In this document: in pieces, positions 1-7,392 of the stretch
Numbering within the stretch: the first letter of the stretch is position 1
Layout of the letters: each line of letters starts with the position of its first letter
Origin: Phoronis pallida
Lineage: Eukaryota > Phoronida > Phoronidae
Assembly: GCA_028565715.1 (NCBI GenBank)
Contig: JAOXYC010071117.1
Span: 1-14,426, forward strand
DNA length: 14,426 nucleotides
Direction of reading: 5' to 3'
Program-made: the position numbers and the translations under genes
The notes under the pieces: generated by a model
Told to the model about the DNA's origin: nothing
Database searches by the model: none
What the model saw: only the letters and a program-made list of their open reading frames with translations

Positions 1-118
1 TTTACCTTAACTGAGTTACGTTGCGTCCGTATCTCACGGACTTCAAGCTGACTACTGATGATGTTGTGGTTGATCAAGTCCGTGAGATACAGACGCAACG
101 TAACTCAGTTAAGGTAAA
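1..118. repeat. Foldback palindrome, 43-bp arms
   Basis: Bases 1-43 are the reverse complement of 76-118 with a single mismatch (C at 28 against T in the complement), separated by a 32-base loop. The arms begin TTTACCTTAACTGAGTTACG. The near-identity of the arms suggests a young MITE or foldback element. The left end coincides with the window edge, so the element may extend outside it. It lies in the intron after exon J. Confidence 0.85.
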
Positions 119-1289
119 ATTCCAGTATTTGACTCAAATGTACATCATATCTTCAACTCAACTGGATGAATAATAATATTACACGCGGACTTTCCAATAA
201 CTTCTGTGCCTCTTTTGTTTTGCACTACAAATAATTCCTAATCATTTTTTGTCAGATAAAAGCTCCGTTAAAGCAAAGTACCCCTGCAAGATTACATAAC
301 TACAATTCTAAAGATGTAGTCTAGATAACAGATAACAAGAAGATATGGTTTCTGAGTGAAAGTTTCTATAAAAGTTCAGAGAATTATCTAGCTTAAAAGA
401 TATACTTTTTAATTTCTGAAGAGCAAAGTTGTCTAAGGTAATCTAGAATTGTGCATTTTAAAAGATATATTTTGTATTGGAGGAAATAGCAATGAACCCA
501 ATATGAGTATCTTTCTTTTGATGAACAGAGCCATAATGGTGACAGTTTGACCTGGTGAGTGTATAGAGTAGGAACTGGGTTCTGGGTGTTTAACGGAGAT
601 ACAGGTTGCATAAGGACAGAATTGTATTTAATACGTAAAGTAAGGGTGGGTTAATGGGTAAATTAGGTAATACGTGGTAAAATCAAGAAGGAGACGTTGG
701 AACAACATTAAAAGTTACCAGCCATCCACACTTTGACTTGTGACAAGGCTGAAGGGAAAATTGAAAATGTTTGGATAAACAACACAAACAGTGGAAGTAT
801 GTACAAGACCACATTTTCAACTTGGGGCATGATATAATGAAGTTGATGACTAATAAGAATGAATAATTACACACCAAATATTCAGTCTTGTTGATGCATT
901 TGGGACTAGAAAAAGTGATGTCTCATATAATTTTTTAAGTCAGCTATGCAATTGTTTACGACCTGTCTAATTTACATGTATTGAATAAAATCCCAGTCTA
1001 CCACAATTAAAGAAGGGGATATTAGTTAGTGAAACATGAAATGGAAAAATCATACAATAAAATTGCAAACCACCCACTTGAAAAATATTAATTCCTGCCA
1101 ACCAATATTATCTGTGAAAACCAAAACCAAAAACTGGAACACAAACCTGCTTGGGTCCACAATACCAAACTGTCTGAGAGCTAACATCACAACCTCCCTG
1201 GCTGTCGTTTCCTACAACAACACAAACCAAACCATTAGATAAACCAGATATCAAACAGAAAGTTTTCAATTTGTGGCTTACAACACTTT
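119..1289. other. Intron after exon J, no gene seen
   Basis: AT-rich sequence downstream (in transcript sense) of exon J. I looked on the minus strand for the next RAPGEF exon (RA domain, expected residues like AKEVV and RRLPDQL) and did not find it. Short open frames on both strands have no domain-like composition. The next exon lies beyond base 1. Confidence 0.7.
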
Positions 1290-1465
1290 TCCAAAATTGA
1301 TTTTTAATCAATTTGAAAATGAACACAAAAATGGAAACGTTTCGGTCTATTCAGCAACCATCATCAGGAAGGTATGCACAACCTGATAATGGTTGCTGAA
1401 TAACCACTGGCAAAACGTCGAGATGGACTTCAACATTTTTGTATTGTTTTTCAAATTTACTAATT
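1290..1465. mobile_element. Two inverted diverged copies of a Penelope-like/retrozyme terminal segment with hammerhead-like motif
   Basis: The minus strand of about 1290-1368 and the plus strand of about 1382-1465 are copies of one segment. Both start CCTGATRATGGTTGCTGAATA (20-base core with one mismatch). After a diverged stretch both share CATTTTTGT and later TTTTCAAATT, so homology covers about 80 bases. The minus copy contains CTGATGA (1367-1361), GGTT/GACC able to pair as stem II (1359-1356 with 1347-1344), GAAAC (1343-1339) and a self-complementary GAAACGTTTC (1343-1334). This is the layout of minimal type I hammerhead ribozymes known from Penelope-like elements. The plus copy has CTGATAA and a disrupted stem, so is probably inactive. 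Element assignment is inference. Confidence 0.5.
1335..1368 (-). ncRNA. Hammerhead-ribozyme-like motif (minimal, dimer-type)
   Basis: Read on the minus strand: CUGAUGA, one U, stem II GGUU with loop GCUGAAUA and GACC, then GAAAC leading into a palindromic stem III. Core residues of the hammerhead (CUGANGA and GAA) are all present. Departures: an unpaired U between the first core block and stem II, one G-U pair in stem II, and stem III can close only between two molecules or copies. Activity cannot be judged from sequence. Confidence 0.4.
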
Positions 1466-1509
1466 GATGTTAAGGCCAAAAACTTAATTAATCAAAATTT
1501 CCAACTGAC

Positions 1510-1744
1510 CTTGTGAATGAGGAAGTATCTGCATGTCTGATCCGCCCTGTAGACTTTTAGCACATGTTCCGGGAAGTCGTTGCGGGAGTCATCCACGCCG
1601 TAAGCCGCCATGAAAGATTCAGGTGATCCCATGCCCAATAGGGGCGTCGGTGGTGCAGAGGTTGACAGCGACCCGGAGGAATTTTTGCGATGTCCTTTGG
1701 TGTAAAGCTCGTTATCGGACTGATTGTGCTGGAGTGAGGAATCA
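1510..1744 (-). CDS. RAPGEF2/6: PDZ-GEF exon J: Ser/Pro linker and start of the RA domain
   Basis: One base completes Ser522, then residues 523-600 (235 nt, phase 2 in, phase 0 out). Acceptor tttctcccacag|TGATTC, donor CACAAG|GTCAGT. The linker carries [21 protein letters not shown], with two proline-directed sites (TP, SP) and a basic patch HRKNSS ahead, so phosphorylation is plausible. The exon ends [22 protein letters not shown], aligned to vertebrate [22 protein letters not shown], the first strands of the RA domain that binds active Rap/Ras. The next exon, expected to start near DTTAKEVV, is not found down to base 1. Confidence 0.93.
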
Positions 1745-4700
1745 CTGTGGGAGAAAAAGTAAGTTTTGGCTAAAATAAGGAAACTGGTGAATTTGTGTTT
1801 TTTATTCTAAGTTACTTTCGCTGCATCGGTCCAAATCCGGCGTCACAAGACAAATCAACTAGAAATTTTGTGTAGCAGTCCTTTGTTGAATAGAACCTAC
1901 TTGCATTTGAGTAAAACATTAAGACCAGGTTTTTATGGGACACAAAGCTCTCAAACCATCCCTTTAAGATTTTTTACTCAGATGCAAGTGAGTTATCTTT
2001 AACAAAGGACTCATACACAAAATGTCTAGTTGATGATCTTTTTCTAAGTTACTAATCTGAGTTAATGAAACATATTTAAAAACAAATTTGCATTATTTTC
2101 ATGACACAACTTTTATAGGTAACACGCTTACCTGCTTATGACTGGTTTAGCTAAAAGGTTCATTTTTGCCAGGGCCTTCTGAAACTTTGTCCTACGACCC
2201 AATGTCTTCGCCTTCTCTTTTTTATCATGTTTGCTAATTTTTCCTTGTATCACCGGCGGTACTACGCCCTCATTGCCAGGCATCGGTATGTGTCGACCGT
2301 CAAACTCGTCACCAGCAGAAAAACTGGCATGCTTTTTTATACGGATATCAACTTCTGGGGTTTCTAACATGTCATTAAAAGCTGAAACAGAGATAGTATC
2401 AATATATTATTAATATCTAACATTTAAATTGTTTAAGACAACATCAATAGTCTTAAACATCAATATTTTTAGATCAAAGAAATCTCATAAGTTATCTTGT
2501 TTTCACAACATAAATCAAGTTAAAGCAACAATCTACAAATAAATATCCAATGAATATGGTAGGCCATTTTTCCTTCAACAATGAAAACACAAAAATATGA
2601 AAGGATGTATAAAAATTCATTCATTTAATCCTAAGTGCACTGGTCTCCCAGATGGGGAACCAGAGACCTGAACTGTTGAGCTATTGACATTTTCTGTATT
2701 GAAACATTCAACAAGACTCACCCAATAAGTTAGACTTGACAGTGATTGATAAATGCGTTGTGCCACGTAGGATTTCTAAAGCTCTGTTGTGTGCGATCTG
2801 TTCAAAGTTGTGACCATTCACTTCAAGCACCTGTTAGATATGGAAAAAAAATGGTTCATTTTAGACCTTTAAACGTGATAAGAATTTCTTAAAAATTGAA
2901 ATTCACTTTAAATGATCATTTAGGTAGAATATACAAGATACGTACTCCTGGGAAAATTCTTATTCATTTCCTTCATAGAGGTTTTAAAATGTACTGTACT
3001 GCATAAAAAACAGATATTTTTTATAAATCAATTTTCCCATCCAATTGCATATTATGCTTTATCATTTTTCATAGTTTGTTACATTTTTTGGGACACAATG
3101 AAAAGGGTTACCCGCAATTTTGGGGTGGGAAGTCAAATATTTAATTTTAAGATTTTCCAAAATGGCAAGAAAATACAGTTATCATTAATCAACCAAACTA
3201 ATTCACTGCCCTTACCTGATCACCACGTTTCAACCCAGCTTCATGTGCTTTGGAGCCTCGTTCAACCTTTGAAACAAAGATTCCACAGTTTCGTTCTAAC
3301 CCTCCAAGCACTGAGAAGTGTAGTATTTCATCCCGAGTACCCCTTGTTAACGTCACTGTGCGTGGACGTGCCTTGGCACCACATGCAATATTTAATAAGC
3401 GTAACTGACCATTCATTCTCTGAAAAAGTAAACAATTATACACCTGATACACTTGATTAATATTCTTTTTAACATTTGTTTTTGTATTGTAGTAAAATAT
3501 GTGAGAAAATAAAAAAAATCACAAAATGAATTTCTTAATTACTGTGCTTAATCTAAGATTCCTTCCGTCTTTATACTTTTTTCCTGAAATGTTGCAAACG
3601 TCGGCACGCAATCGAATTTCAAAGCTACGAATCACCACTTTATATGTTGCAAAAATGCTAGCATGAGCCTCAGAATGACAACCACTATTCAAAATATTAC
3701 AGAGCAAGTTTTCACGAATAAATTTCAAGAAATCTCTTCTTTGTGAGGAACACGTTTCGATTAAAATAGTAAATAAATCATAGTATACTATCAACCTCCT
3801 GCCATAAATTTCTTACCTCTTTTTTCAACAGACTCTCAAATTTCTCTAGAAACTCCATCATCTCTGGGTCCGACTCAAAGTCATTAAAGTGATTATTCAC
3901 CCACAGTAACACAACTCGGGTCACCTGAAAATCATAAATCATGAGTTTGAAAAGACAGAAAATTGGGAACTTGACAGGGAATTGAACCAAGGTCTCCTGC
4001 CTATACCAAAAGAATTAATCACGAATATTTACTGGAAACACGCTCGAGTCTAAACTTCAACTAACTGGTAACTGAGATTTGGTTCATGACCTTCAAAATC
4101 CAAACCTCAGGGAGCAGAGATTTGACTGAATAGCATTAAAAAACATCAACTATGAACACATTTCAGATTTCTTTAGAACAAAGGTCTAAGCAAAAATTGA
4201 CAAAATGCTAAACCCAAAAATCGTGAAAATAAATATCCAAGATACAATAAGTTCACAAACATACAGAACAAACAGATTGACACAGAGCCGAAGATATGAA
4301 ACCAACTATGCTTTGTTTGGTATCTTGTCTACTTCCAATGATTTTATTGTTATTATTTTTATTTTGCTATGCTATACAGTGTACCATATACAAGCCAACT
4401 TACCCTATCCTTGAGAGCCGGATCATGGAACCAAGACATTAGTCGACCAGCAACTTCCTGGGGATTATGTAAGAATGTGCGATAAGTGAGTAGAAAGTCC
4501 TCGACGTAAGTAGGATCGACCGACGAGTGTTCTTCAACTAAATGTTTGACCAGGCGGCTTGGCTGACCCTTAAAACAAATAATGACTAATAAGATACAAC
4601 TCAATTGTTTGGTGTGGCCACCTATTTTATAATTTTTACAAACATTTAGTAATTAGGCTTGAGAAATAATGATTGGAGAGTATAAACTTATTTTCAATCA

Positions 4701-7392
4701 TTTACATAATTTGCTATGAATTCATTTACAAGAGCCTCTATGATCCCTCATCAACATACCCTTATAACAATGTGTCCTTGACGACTTCCACCATCTAATA
4801 CTCTGTGTTCTGTAACCATGACGACTTCACCATCTTCCTCATGTTTCACTGTATTTTCTTCACCCTATTTAACGAATAATTTCATTTCATTTCATTGTAC
4901 ATTGCATAATCTAGTATCATTTTTAAATAACTTGTAGCATCAGTCAGAGTATTACATGAATATTTAAGGAACTGATGTTTGTCTTAGTGGTATTGGGGCA
5001 TTCAAATGATACAGAAATAAAACTTTAAAATAAAAAAAAAATCATTTTTTTTTTTTTAATTAAGGTGCCTCAAATTCAAAAATGATGGGCCCTGGCGGTG
5101 GCCAATACAGTCATGGTGGCCCGCCATGTTTAAACTGATAGTGGAGAACCCTGAAAACCTAGTCTCTCCCACAGCCCCTCTCAAACGATGGTATGTTCTC
5201 GTTACGCAATGGTTGGGTATCGATTTGTTGTTTATTACTTCACTCTGCTTAAATACAGTCTCTTATTTTTGGTAATAAAACCCCAGAAGATCCCCCGCGA
5301 ATGTTTCAGTCCCTCAATCTGAGTTGAAGGGACTAAAGTTCAGTCTACCTGAAAACCCTACACAACAGAAGCCACATACCTGGTGAAGTATTCTATAATA
5401 ATCTGTTTGAGCAATACACACAAACTGGCAGTCATCACACGTCGTACTCATCACTCCTTTATGATATAGTTTCTCCATCGTTGGCGTGATACCAAAACTG
5501 AAACGGAACAAGACAAATCGTTTGAAAAATGAAATTTTGAAAAGATGATTGGGTTAGGTCTACATAATTTTTTTGCATGACCACAAAGATCCTACTTGTA
5601 CCAGTGATGGTTTTGTGTTTTTGAGACATATTTAACAAAAATTGTTTATTGAAATCAAAGTTTTATCGACCTGTCTAAATAAAGCCTGGATTTGAACGTT
5701 TTTTGAAAGTAATGTTTGTATGTTTAAAAACGCCGAGACAGTAATTCTAAACACAGTAATTTTAATAACGGTGTTGAGAATTAAAATCCTAAAGACTTAC
5801 CTATCGCCCATGTGTAGGTTCTCCAGAGATCCATCTGGTTTATTAATCTCAACATGTCCATTTATAATCACCGACCACGAGTCTAATTCCTCCTCGTCAT
5901 TCATAACTAAAGTCCCAGCTTTCTCAACGACCGCAAACACCATGACGGCACACAACGACCGTCGTGTTTGCATAGTCATGTTAGCAAATGCGGGTAAATG
6001 TTGCATAAATTCCAGCAGTATTTCTATGTCGTCCTCTGTGCGGTCGGCGGGGTCCTTTTCCAGACATTCCCGCACTGTGTCACGTACTGTGAGAGACTGA
6101 AATGAAGATCCCATATAAATATTATAAAATATCAAAAACACAGCTCAGCCATTTTATTTAAATAAGTTTGAATAAAATTAAACAAATACCACTTTTAGGA
6201 TTTGCAGGAGTAAAAACAAATGCCAATTTCGGAGTTAACCATTCAGAAACATTGTTTGCAGTAGTTTATTCTAAAGCTTTTATGGAATAAAATATTAGTT
6301 TTGTTTTCTCCTCACAGATGGGGCTGGTAACCAAGCTTTTAGAAGACAGTACATATTTGCACAGATTTCCAGAGTACAATTGGTAAATTGCTGTTGTGTG
6401 TCACTATTCAAAGATATTAGCATGAACCATTAGTCGTCTCGTGAGACGAGAACATCAGAACAGATCACAGAGCTGTACTACTAACATGGCCAAACATCAA
6501 TAGGCTTTCTGGCTATAAAAATCAATACAATCTCATCTTGACTACGAGATGCCTATAGTGCGCACTGGAGATCTCCAATTAAATTATTAAGTTGTATTTG
6601 AAGGGTCTAAGCCTCTCTATAGATTTGTTCACATCTTAATTGATAGACAAAACGAACTTTATGCACAACTAATTGGATGCGACCAACTTTTGTAGGTTGA
6701 TTCTCATAAAAAGAGAAAATTAACTGTGGTGCTCATCTTTCTTAAAACCTTATTCAGAGAAGTGCATGGGTTCATTTGAAATTGACCACTTCATGTGAAT
6801 TGTGCATGTTTTTACTTGTTACAGGAATTCCAGCGAAACTGTTTCCCGGGAAGTATGGTTTTCATTAATTAATTAGTCAACGAGAGTTCGACAAAAATAT
6901 TTTTTACCCGGAATGTTTGTCTTTGAGGTTCTGTCAAGTGGAAAATATGGATTTTTTTGATTTATTTTATCAACTAATTTCATGAAAAAATTCCCAAACT
7001 AAACGTTTTTTCCGTTTTATTTTGGTTCAACATCTAAATAGATCAAATTGAAACAGGATAGCAAGTTTCATTTAGATCTGGTTCCATGCCTTCATAGACA
7101 AATGAAATGAGAATTCCAACCTAAAAAAACTTTCGAACTGATGGATGGGCAACGTGCAAAAATCACTGTTGCGAGATCTCACCTCATTTGATTCTGAATA
7201 ACCTTCTTCATCATCGGAATCCACCACGCTCTCAACGAGCCCGCTTAAATCTATATCCTGCTCATCTACGGACGACTGCATCATGTCGGATCCTGAATAT
7301 GCAGAACTCGTGTCGCTGGCACGCGAGTTCCTTTTGAGCGTCTGTTCAGACCGCTGCAACACCGTCTGGACATTCTGCAGTTCTTGAGGGAG
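1510..7392 (-). CDS. RAPGEF2/6: PDZ-GEF (Rap guanine nucleotide exchange factor 2/6-like), ten exons, 3' part outside window
   Basis: Ten exons (7392-7183, 6096-5801, 5497-5380, 4864-4760, 4568-4404, 3924-3817, 3419-3216, 2830-2722, 2381-2132, 1744-1510) join to 600 codons without a stop. Every intron is GT-AG and phases match. Residue map: acidic Ser-rich region 1-70; cNBD-like about 95-208; REM/RasGEF_N about 238-345; PDZ about 354-437; basic linker 440-522; Ser/Pro linker 523-580; start of the RA domain from about 581. This order is diagnostic of PDZ-GEFs, which load GTP onto Rap1/Rap2 at membranes and junctions. The catalytic CDC25 domain, normally after RA, is not in the window, so activity cannot be judged. 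Vertebrates have two co-orthologues (RAPGEF2, RAPGEF6); an invertebrate would normally have one, so the symbol is given jointly. The start codon is uncertain (see 8455-8487). Confidence 0.96.
1745..2131. other. Intron I/J
   Basis: 387-base intron between exons I and J, mostly filled by the foldback element at 1854-2034. No other feature seen. Confidence 0.85.
1854..2034. repeat. Foldback (MITE-like) element, about 70-bp imperfect arms
   Basis: Left arm 1854-1924 and right arm 1963-2034 are inverted copies. They share ATCAACTAGA, TTTTGTGTA, AGTCCTTTGTT, ACTTGCAT and TGAGTAAAA in the same order. The loop is about 38 bases. The arms are clearly diverged, so the element is older than the one at the window start. 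A 12-base direct repeat, TTCTAAGTTACT, lies outside at 1805-1816 and 2042-2053. Confidence 0.75.
2132..2381 (-). CDS. RAPGEF2/6: PDZ-GEF exon I: basic linker between PDZ and RA domains
   Basis: Two bases complete Ala439, then residues 440-521 and two bases of codon 522 (250 nt, phase 1 in, phase 2 out). Acceptor tctgtttcag|CTTTTA, donor AGCAG|GTAAGC. The anchor to the family is [20 protein letters not shown], like vertebrate [20 protein letters not shown]. Before it, the vertebrate FVFKELL segment is replaced by [18 protein letters not shown], and the Ser/Gly/Pro-rich stretch [19 protein letters not shown] is not recognisably conserved. Splice phases on both sides support it. Confidence 0.92.
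2382..2721. other. Intron H/I
   Basis: 340-base AT-rich intron. The only structure seen is a small hairpin with arms GGTCTC (2642-2647) and GAGACC (2663-2668). Confidence 0.85.
2722..2830 (-). CDS. RAPGEF2/6: PDZ-GEF exon H: second part of the PDZ domain
   Basis: Residues 403-438 plus one base of codon 439 (109 nt, phase 0 in, phase 1 out). Acceptor atctaacag|GTGCTT, donor TTATTGG|GTGAGT. It encodes [34 protein letters not shown], parallel to vertebrate [34 protein letters not shown]. The ligand-binding helix alpha-B (around NRALEILR) is included. This exon was found from the phase-0 gap after exon G. Confidence 0.95.
2831..3215. other. Intron G/H
   Basis: 385-base AT-rich intron interrupting the PDZ domain at GDQ|VLEVNG. 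Nothing else seen. Confidence 0.85.
3216..3419 (-). CDS. RAPGEF2/6: PDZ-GEF exon G: end of REM and first part of the PDZ domain
   Basis: The exon has 68 codons (335-402), phase 0 on both sides. Acceptor tactttttcag|AGAATG, donor [29 protein letters not shown] matches vertebrate [17 protein letters not shown]. The PDZ domain follows: [20 protein letters not shown], then [25 protein letters not shown]. The carboxylate-binding loop, GFGI in vertebrate PDZ-GEFs, is N378-C379-G380-I381 here. The rest of the domain core is well kept, so it probably still folds. An AG two bases downstream of the chosen acceptor would break the frame. Confidence 0.96.
3420..3816. other. Intron F/G
   Basis: 397-base intron. 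Minus-strand open frames here are read-through from exon F and chance; no domain content. Confidence 0.85.
3817..3924 (-). CDS. RAPGEF2/6: PDZ-GEF exon F: REM module, C-terminal helices
   Basis: The exon has 36 codons (299-334), phase 0 on both sides. Acceptor tgattttcag|GTGACC, donor AAAGAG|GTAAGA. It encodes [17 protein letters not shown], identical to the vertebrate RAPGEF2 segment, then [19 protein letters not shown]. The frame stays open for 12 codons past the donor before a stop, but homology resumes only with exon G, so the GT at 3816-3815 is the boundary. Confidence 0.95.
3925..4403. other. Intron E/F
   Basis: 479-base AT-rich intron with no recognisable feature. Confidence 0.85.
4404..4568 (-). 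CDS. RAPGEF2/6: PDZ-GEF exon E: REM (RasGEF N-terminal) module
   Basis: The exon has 55 codons (244-298), phase 0 on both sides. Acceptor tttgttttaag|GGTCAG, donor GATAGG|GTAAGT. The core [28 protein letters not shown] is the signature of the RasGEF_N/REM domain and is almost identical to RAPGEF2/6. It continues [21 protein letters not shown]. In CDC25-family GEFs this helical module packs on the catalytic domain and stabilises its helical hairpin. Symmetric phase is noted. Confidence 0.96.
4760..4864 (-). CDS. RAPGEF2/6: PDZ-GEF exon D: cNBD-REM linker
   Basis: A short exon of 35 codons (209-243), phase 0 on both sides. Acceptor cgttaaatag|GGTGAA, donor ATAAGG|GTATGT. It encodes an acidic linker followed by [14 protein letters not shown] and RQGHIVIR, corresponding to the vertebrate EGEIVMVKEHRELD and RKGHIVIK. 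The last residues start the REM module. The exon is too short to appear as a free-standing ORF and was found by reading frame and splice site between exons C and E. Being symmetric, it could be skipped without a frameshift. Confidence 0.94.
4865..5379. other. Intron C/D with A/T homopolymers and a GC-richer insert
   Basis: 515-base intron. A10 (5032-5041), then TCA, then T13 (5045-5057) form a potential hairpin. Next comes a distinctly GC-richer stretch (about 5080-5310) containing CCTGGCGGTGGCCA and GGTGGCCCGCCATG, a local imperfect inverted repeat. On the minus strand this could be a retroposed fragment with its A-tail at 5057-5045, but no family is recognised. A small hairpin AGTCCCTCAA/TTGAAGGGACT lies at 5308-5334. 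Confidence 0.6.
5380..5497 (-). CDS. RAPGEF2/6: PDZ-GEF exon C: C-terminal half of the cNBD-like domain
   Basis: One base completes Ser169, then residues 170-208 (118 nt, phase 2 in, phase 0 out). Acceptor gttccgtttcag|TTTTGG, donor CACCAG|GTATGT. It reads [16 protein letters not shown], then [17 protein letters not shown], matching RAPGEF6 (FGITPTLDK) and RAPGEF2 (FGVSPTMDK). A canonical cAMP phosphate-binding cassette has FGE followed by an Arg that contacts the phosphate. Here the Glu is replaced by Ile-Thr and no such Arg is present, as in the vertebrate orthologues. A structural or autoinhibitory role is likelier than cAMP sensing. Confidence 0.95.
5498..5800. other. Intron B/C
   Basis: 303-base AT-rich intron splitting the Ser codon of the GDS-FG turn in the cNBD-like domain. 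Nothing else seen. Confidence 0.85.
5801..6096 (-). CDS. RAPGEF2/6: PDZ-GEF exon B: helical lead-in and first part of the cNBD-like domain
   Basis: Residues 71-168 plus two bases of codon 169 (296 nt, phase 0 in, phase 2 out). Acceptor ttcatttcag|TCTCTC, donor GGCGATAG|GTAAGT. The lead-in [18 protein letters not shown] and the following helix [13 protein letters not shown] are near-identical to the vertebrate PDZ-GEFs. Then come the beta-roll strands [35 protein letters not shown]. This fold resembles a cAMP-binding domain, but PDZ-GEFs are described as not binding cAMP in the usual way. The exon ends inside the Gly-Asp-Ser turn that opens the phosphate-binding cassette region. Confidence 0.96.
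6097..7182. other. Intron A/B
   Basis: 1086-base AT-rich intron. Only a short hairpin is seen, TCGTCTC-gt-GAGACGA (6434-6449). No coding potential on either strand. Confidence 0.8.
7183..7392 (-). CDS. RAPGEF2/6: PDZ-GEF exon A: acidic, Ser-rich N-terminal region
   Basis: The exon has 70 codons, phase 0 at both ends. Acceptor is cttttgcag|CTCCCTCAAG and donor is AATGAG|GTGAGA. It begins LPQELQ, which lines up with the LPADLTK/LPADFTK segment of RAPGEF6/RAPGEF2, where a 5' exon also ends in vertebrates. It ends in [19 protein letters not shown], close to the vertebrate [20 protein letters not shown] stretch. The middle ([17 protein letters not shown]) is rich in Ser with basic residues ahead, which looks like a substrate for basophilic kinases; that is inference. 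There is no Met near the start, so an upstream exon must supply the initiator. Confidence 0.93.

Noticed and set aside
1294-1314. Short palindrome AAATTGATT-ttt-AATCAATTT
   Set aside because: AT-rich and short; it falls at the outer end of the inverted pair and is not counted as a separate element.
1-1509. Search for the next PDZ-GEF exon (rest of the RA domain)
   Set aside because: No minus-strand segment resembles the conserved RA or CDC25 sequence, so the intron continues past the window edge.
1557-1745. Minus-strand open frame beginning [13 protein letters not shown]
   Set aside because: Wrong frame of exon J; the frame that joins exon I gives the RAPGEF linker and RA start.
3098-3460. 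120-codon plus-strand open frame
   Set aside because: It lies over exon G of the minus-strand gene and its translation has no domain character; it is the antisense shadow of the PDZ exon.
5720-6100. 126-codon plus-strand open frame
   Set aside because: Antisense shadow of exon B; the minus strand there carries clear PDZ-GEF homology and proper splice sites.
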